Assembly: GCA_020429465.1 (NCBI GenBank)
Contig: JAGQLH010000083.1
Coordinates: forward strand, 1 to 5,592
From: Candidatus Dojkabacteria bacterium
Lineage (GTDB): Bacteria > Patescibacteriota > Dojkabacteria > B142 > WJKM01
DNA length: 5,592 nucleotides
Direction: 5' to 3'
Every line of letters begins with the position of its first letter. The first letter of the stretch is position 1. Under the pieces are notes generated by a model. The model was not told the origin of the DNA. It worked only from the letters and a program-made list of their open reading frames with translations, and searched no databases. The translations under genes were made by a program, and so were the position numbers. This document shows, piece by piece, positions 5,310 to 5,592 of the stretch.

Positions 5310-5592
5310 TTACCTATCTCCCATCAGCTCAAGTGATTTTAGTCGAGTATCTAATACGTTTTGGATCCATTGTTTATGAATCAAATTTATTCGTTTTTGT
5401 AACTCTGGTTCTATTGTAAGTGTGATTGTACTATCAATTGGTTGTGAAAGGCAAAAACGTTGTGTTTTAATAAGTCGTGGGGAAACTTGTGAATGAGGTT
5501 CTCCATGACTCATGAAGCCTGGTGTTGTAAGAGAGATATAAATTTTATCGTTTTCTTCAAAGTGTTTATGAGTGTCTAAAAATGTTCTTAGG
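5310..5592 (-). CDS. Unrecognised protein, C-terminal 93 residues (partial)
   Basis: The - strand frame ending in TAA at 5310-5312 stays open to the right edge of the window, so the gene starts outside. The readable part begins LRTFLDTHKHFEENDKIYIS, continues with LTTPGF, then MSHGEPHSQVSPRLIKTQRF, a short beta-like stretch STITLTIEP, and a helix KRINLIHKQWIQNVLDTRL near the end. A reading that starts at the ATG at 5513 is unlikely because the frame continues smoothly upstream. No signal peptide, membrane segment or known motif is visible in this part. I do not recognise the family. The next gene downstream on the same strand starts 230 bases away. Confidence 0.65.
   Translation of the reverse strand, partial: LRTFLDTHKHFEENDKIYISLTTPGFMSHGEPHSQVSPRLIKTQRFCLSQPIDSTITLTIEPELQKRINLIHKQWIQNVLDTRLKSLELMGDR

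Noticed and set aside
5195..5419. Possible + strand 74-residue protein
   Set aside because: Its second half is antisense to the open-ended - strand frame at 5310-5592, and the composition shows no domain or motif. A weak AGGGA before the ATG is not enough.
1..5592. tRNA, rRNA, CRISPR array, insertion sequence or phage genes
   Set aside because: No cloverleaf, repeat-spacer pattern, transposase or terminal inverted repeats could be found in either strand.

Overview
The window is AT-rich bacterial DNA with seven protein genes: one on the + strand at the left edge, then six on the - strand, the last cut by the right edge. All seven stop codons are TAA. The long frames run through conserved families without in-frame TGA, so TGA is not being read as glycine. 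Shine-Dalgarno sequences are scarce. The secreted SLH protein has a cysteine pair inside its SLH region, and there is a small membrane protein of the W-x-x-H-K-x-R-N-K-x-x-H type. From memory, this mix suits a small-genome lineage such as Candidate Phyla Radiation/Patescibacteria. That placement is an inference, not something the sequence proves.

Left part (1-1600): a + strand lipoprotein with a thioredoxin-like domain and a CxxC pair converges on a - strand secreted SLH-domain protein with paired cysteines. A near-perfect inverted repeat between them can act as a terminator in both directions.

Middle part (1576-3556): a membrane-anchored HEPN-like protein follows 20 bases behind glyS, the dimeric (alpha2) glycyl-tRNA synthetase. 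In front of glyS lies a 161-base leader that can form a hairpin followed by an H-type pseudoknot covering a GGAGG sequence.

Right part (3557-5592): a RimL/YdaF-type GNAT acetyltransferase, a cytidylate-kinase-like P-loop protein without the Walker A lysine, and the C-terminal 93 residues of an unrecognised protein.

The main discovery is the 185-base gap in front of the acetyltransferase. On the - strand it holds a promoter-like TATAAT, a hairpin, and then a textbook T-box antiterminator: 4-bp helix, 7-base bulge TGGAACC, 4-bp helix, 4-base loop. This is overlapped by a strong intrinsic terminator that ends 12 bases before the ATG. The TGGA of the bulge fits a tRNA ending UCCA, as tRNA-Gly does, and glyS is the next gene downstream after the acetyltransferase. 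This looks like a compact tRNA-sensing riboswitch controlling an acetyltransferase-glyS unit, with a Stem I that I cannot match to the canonical form.
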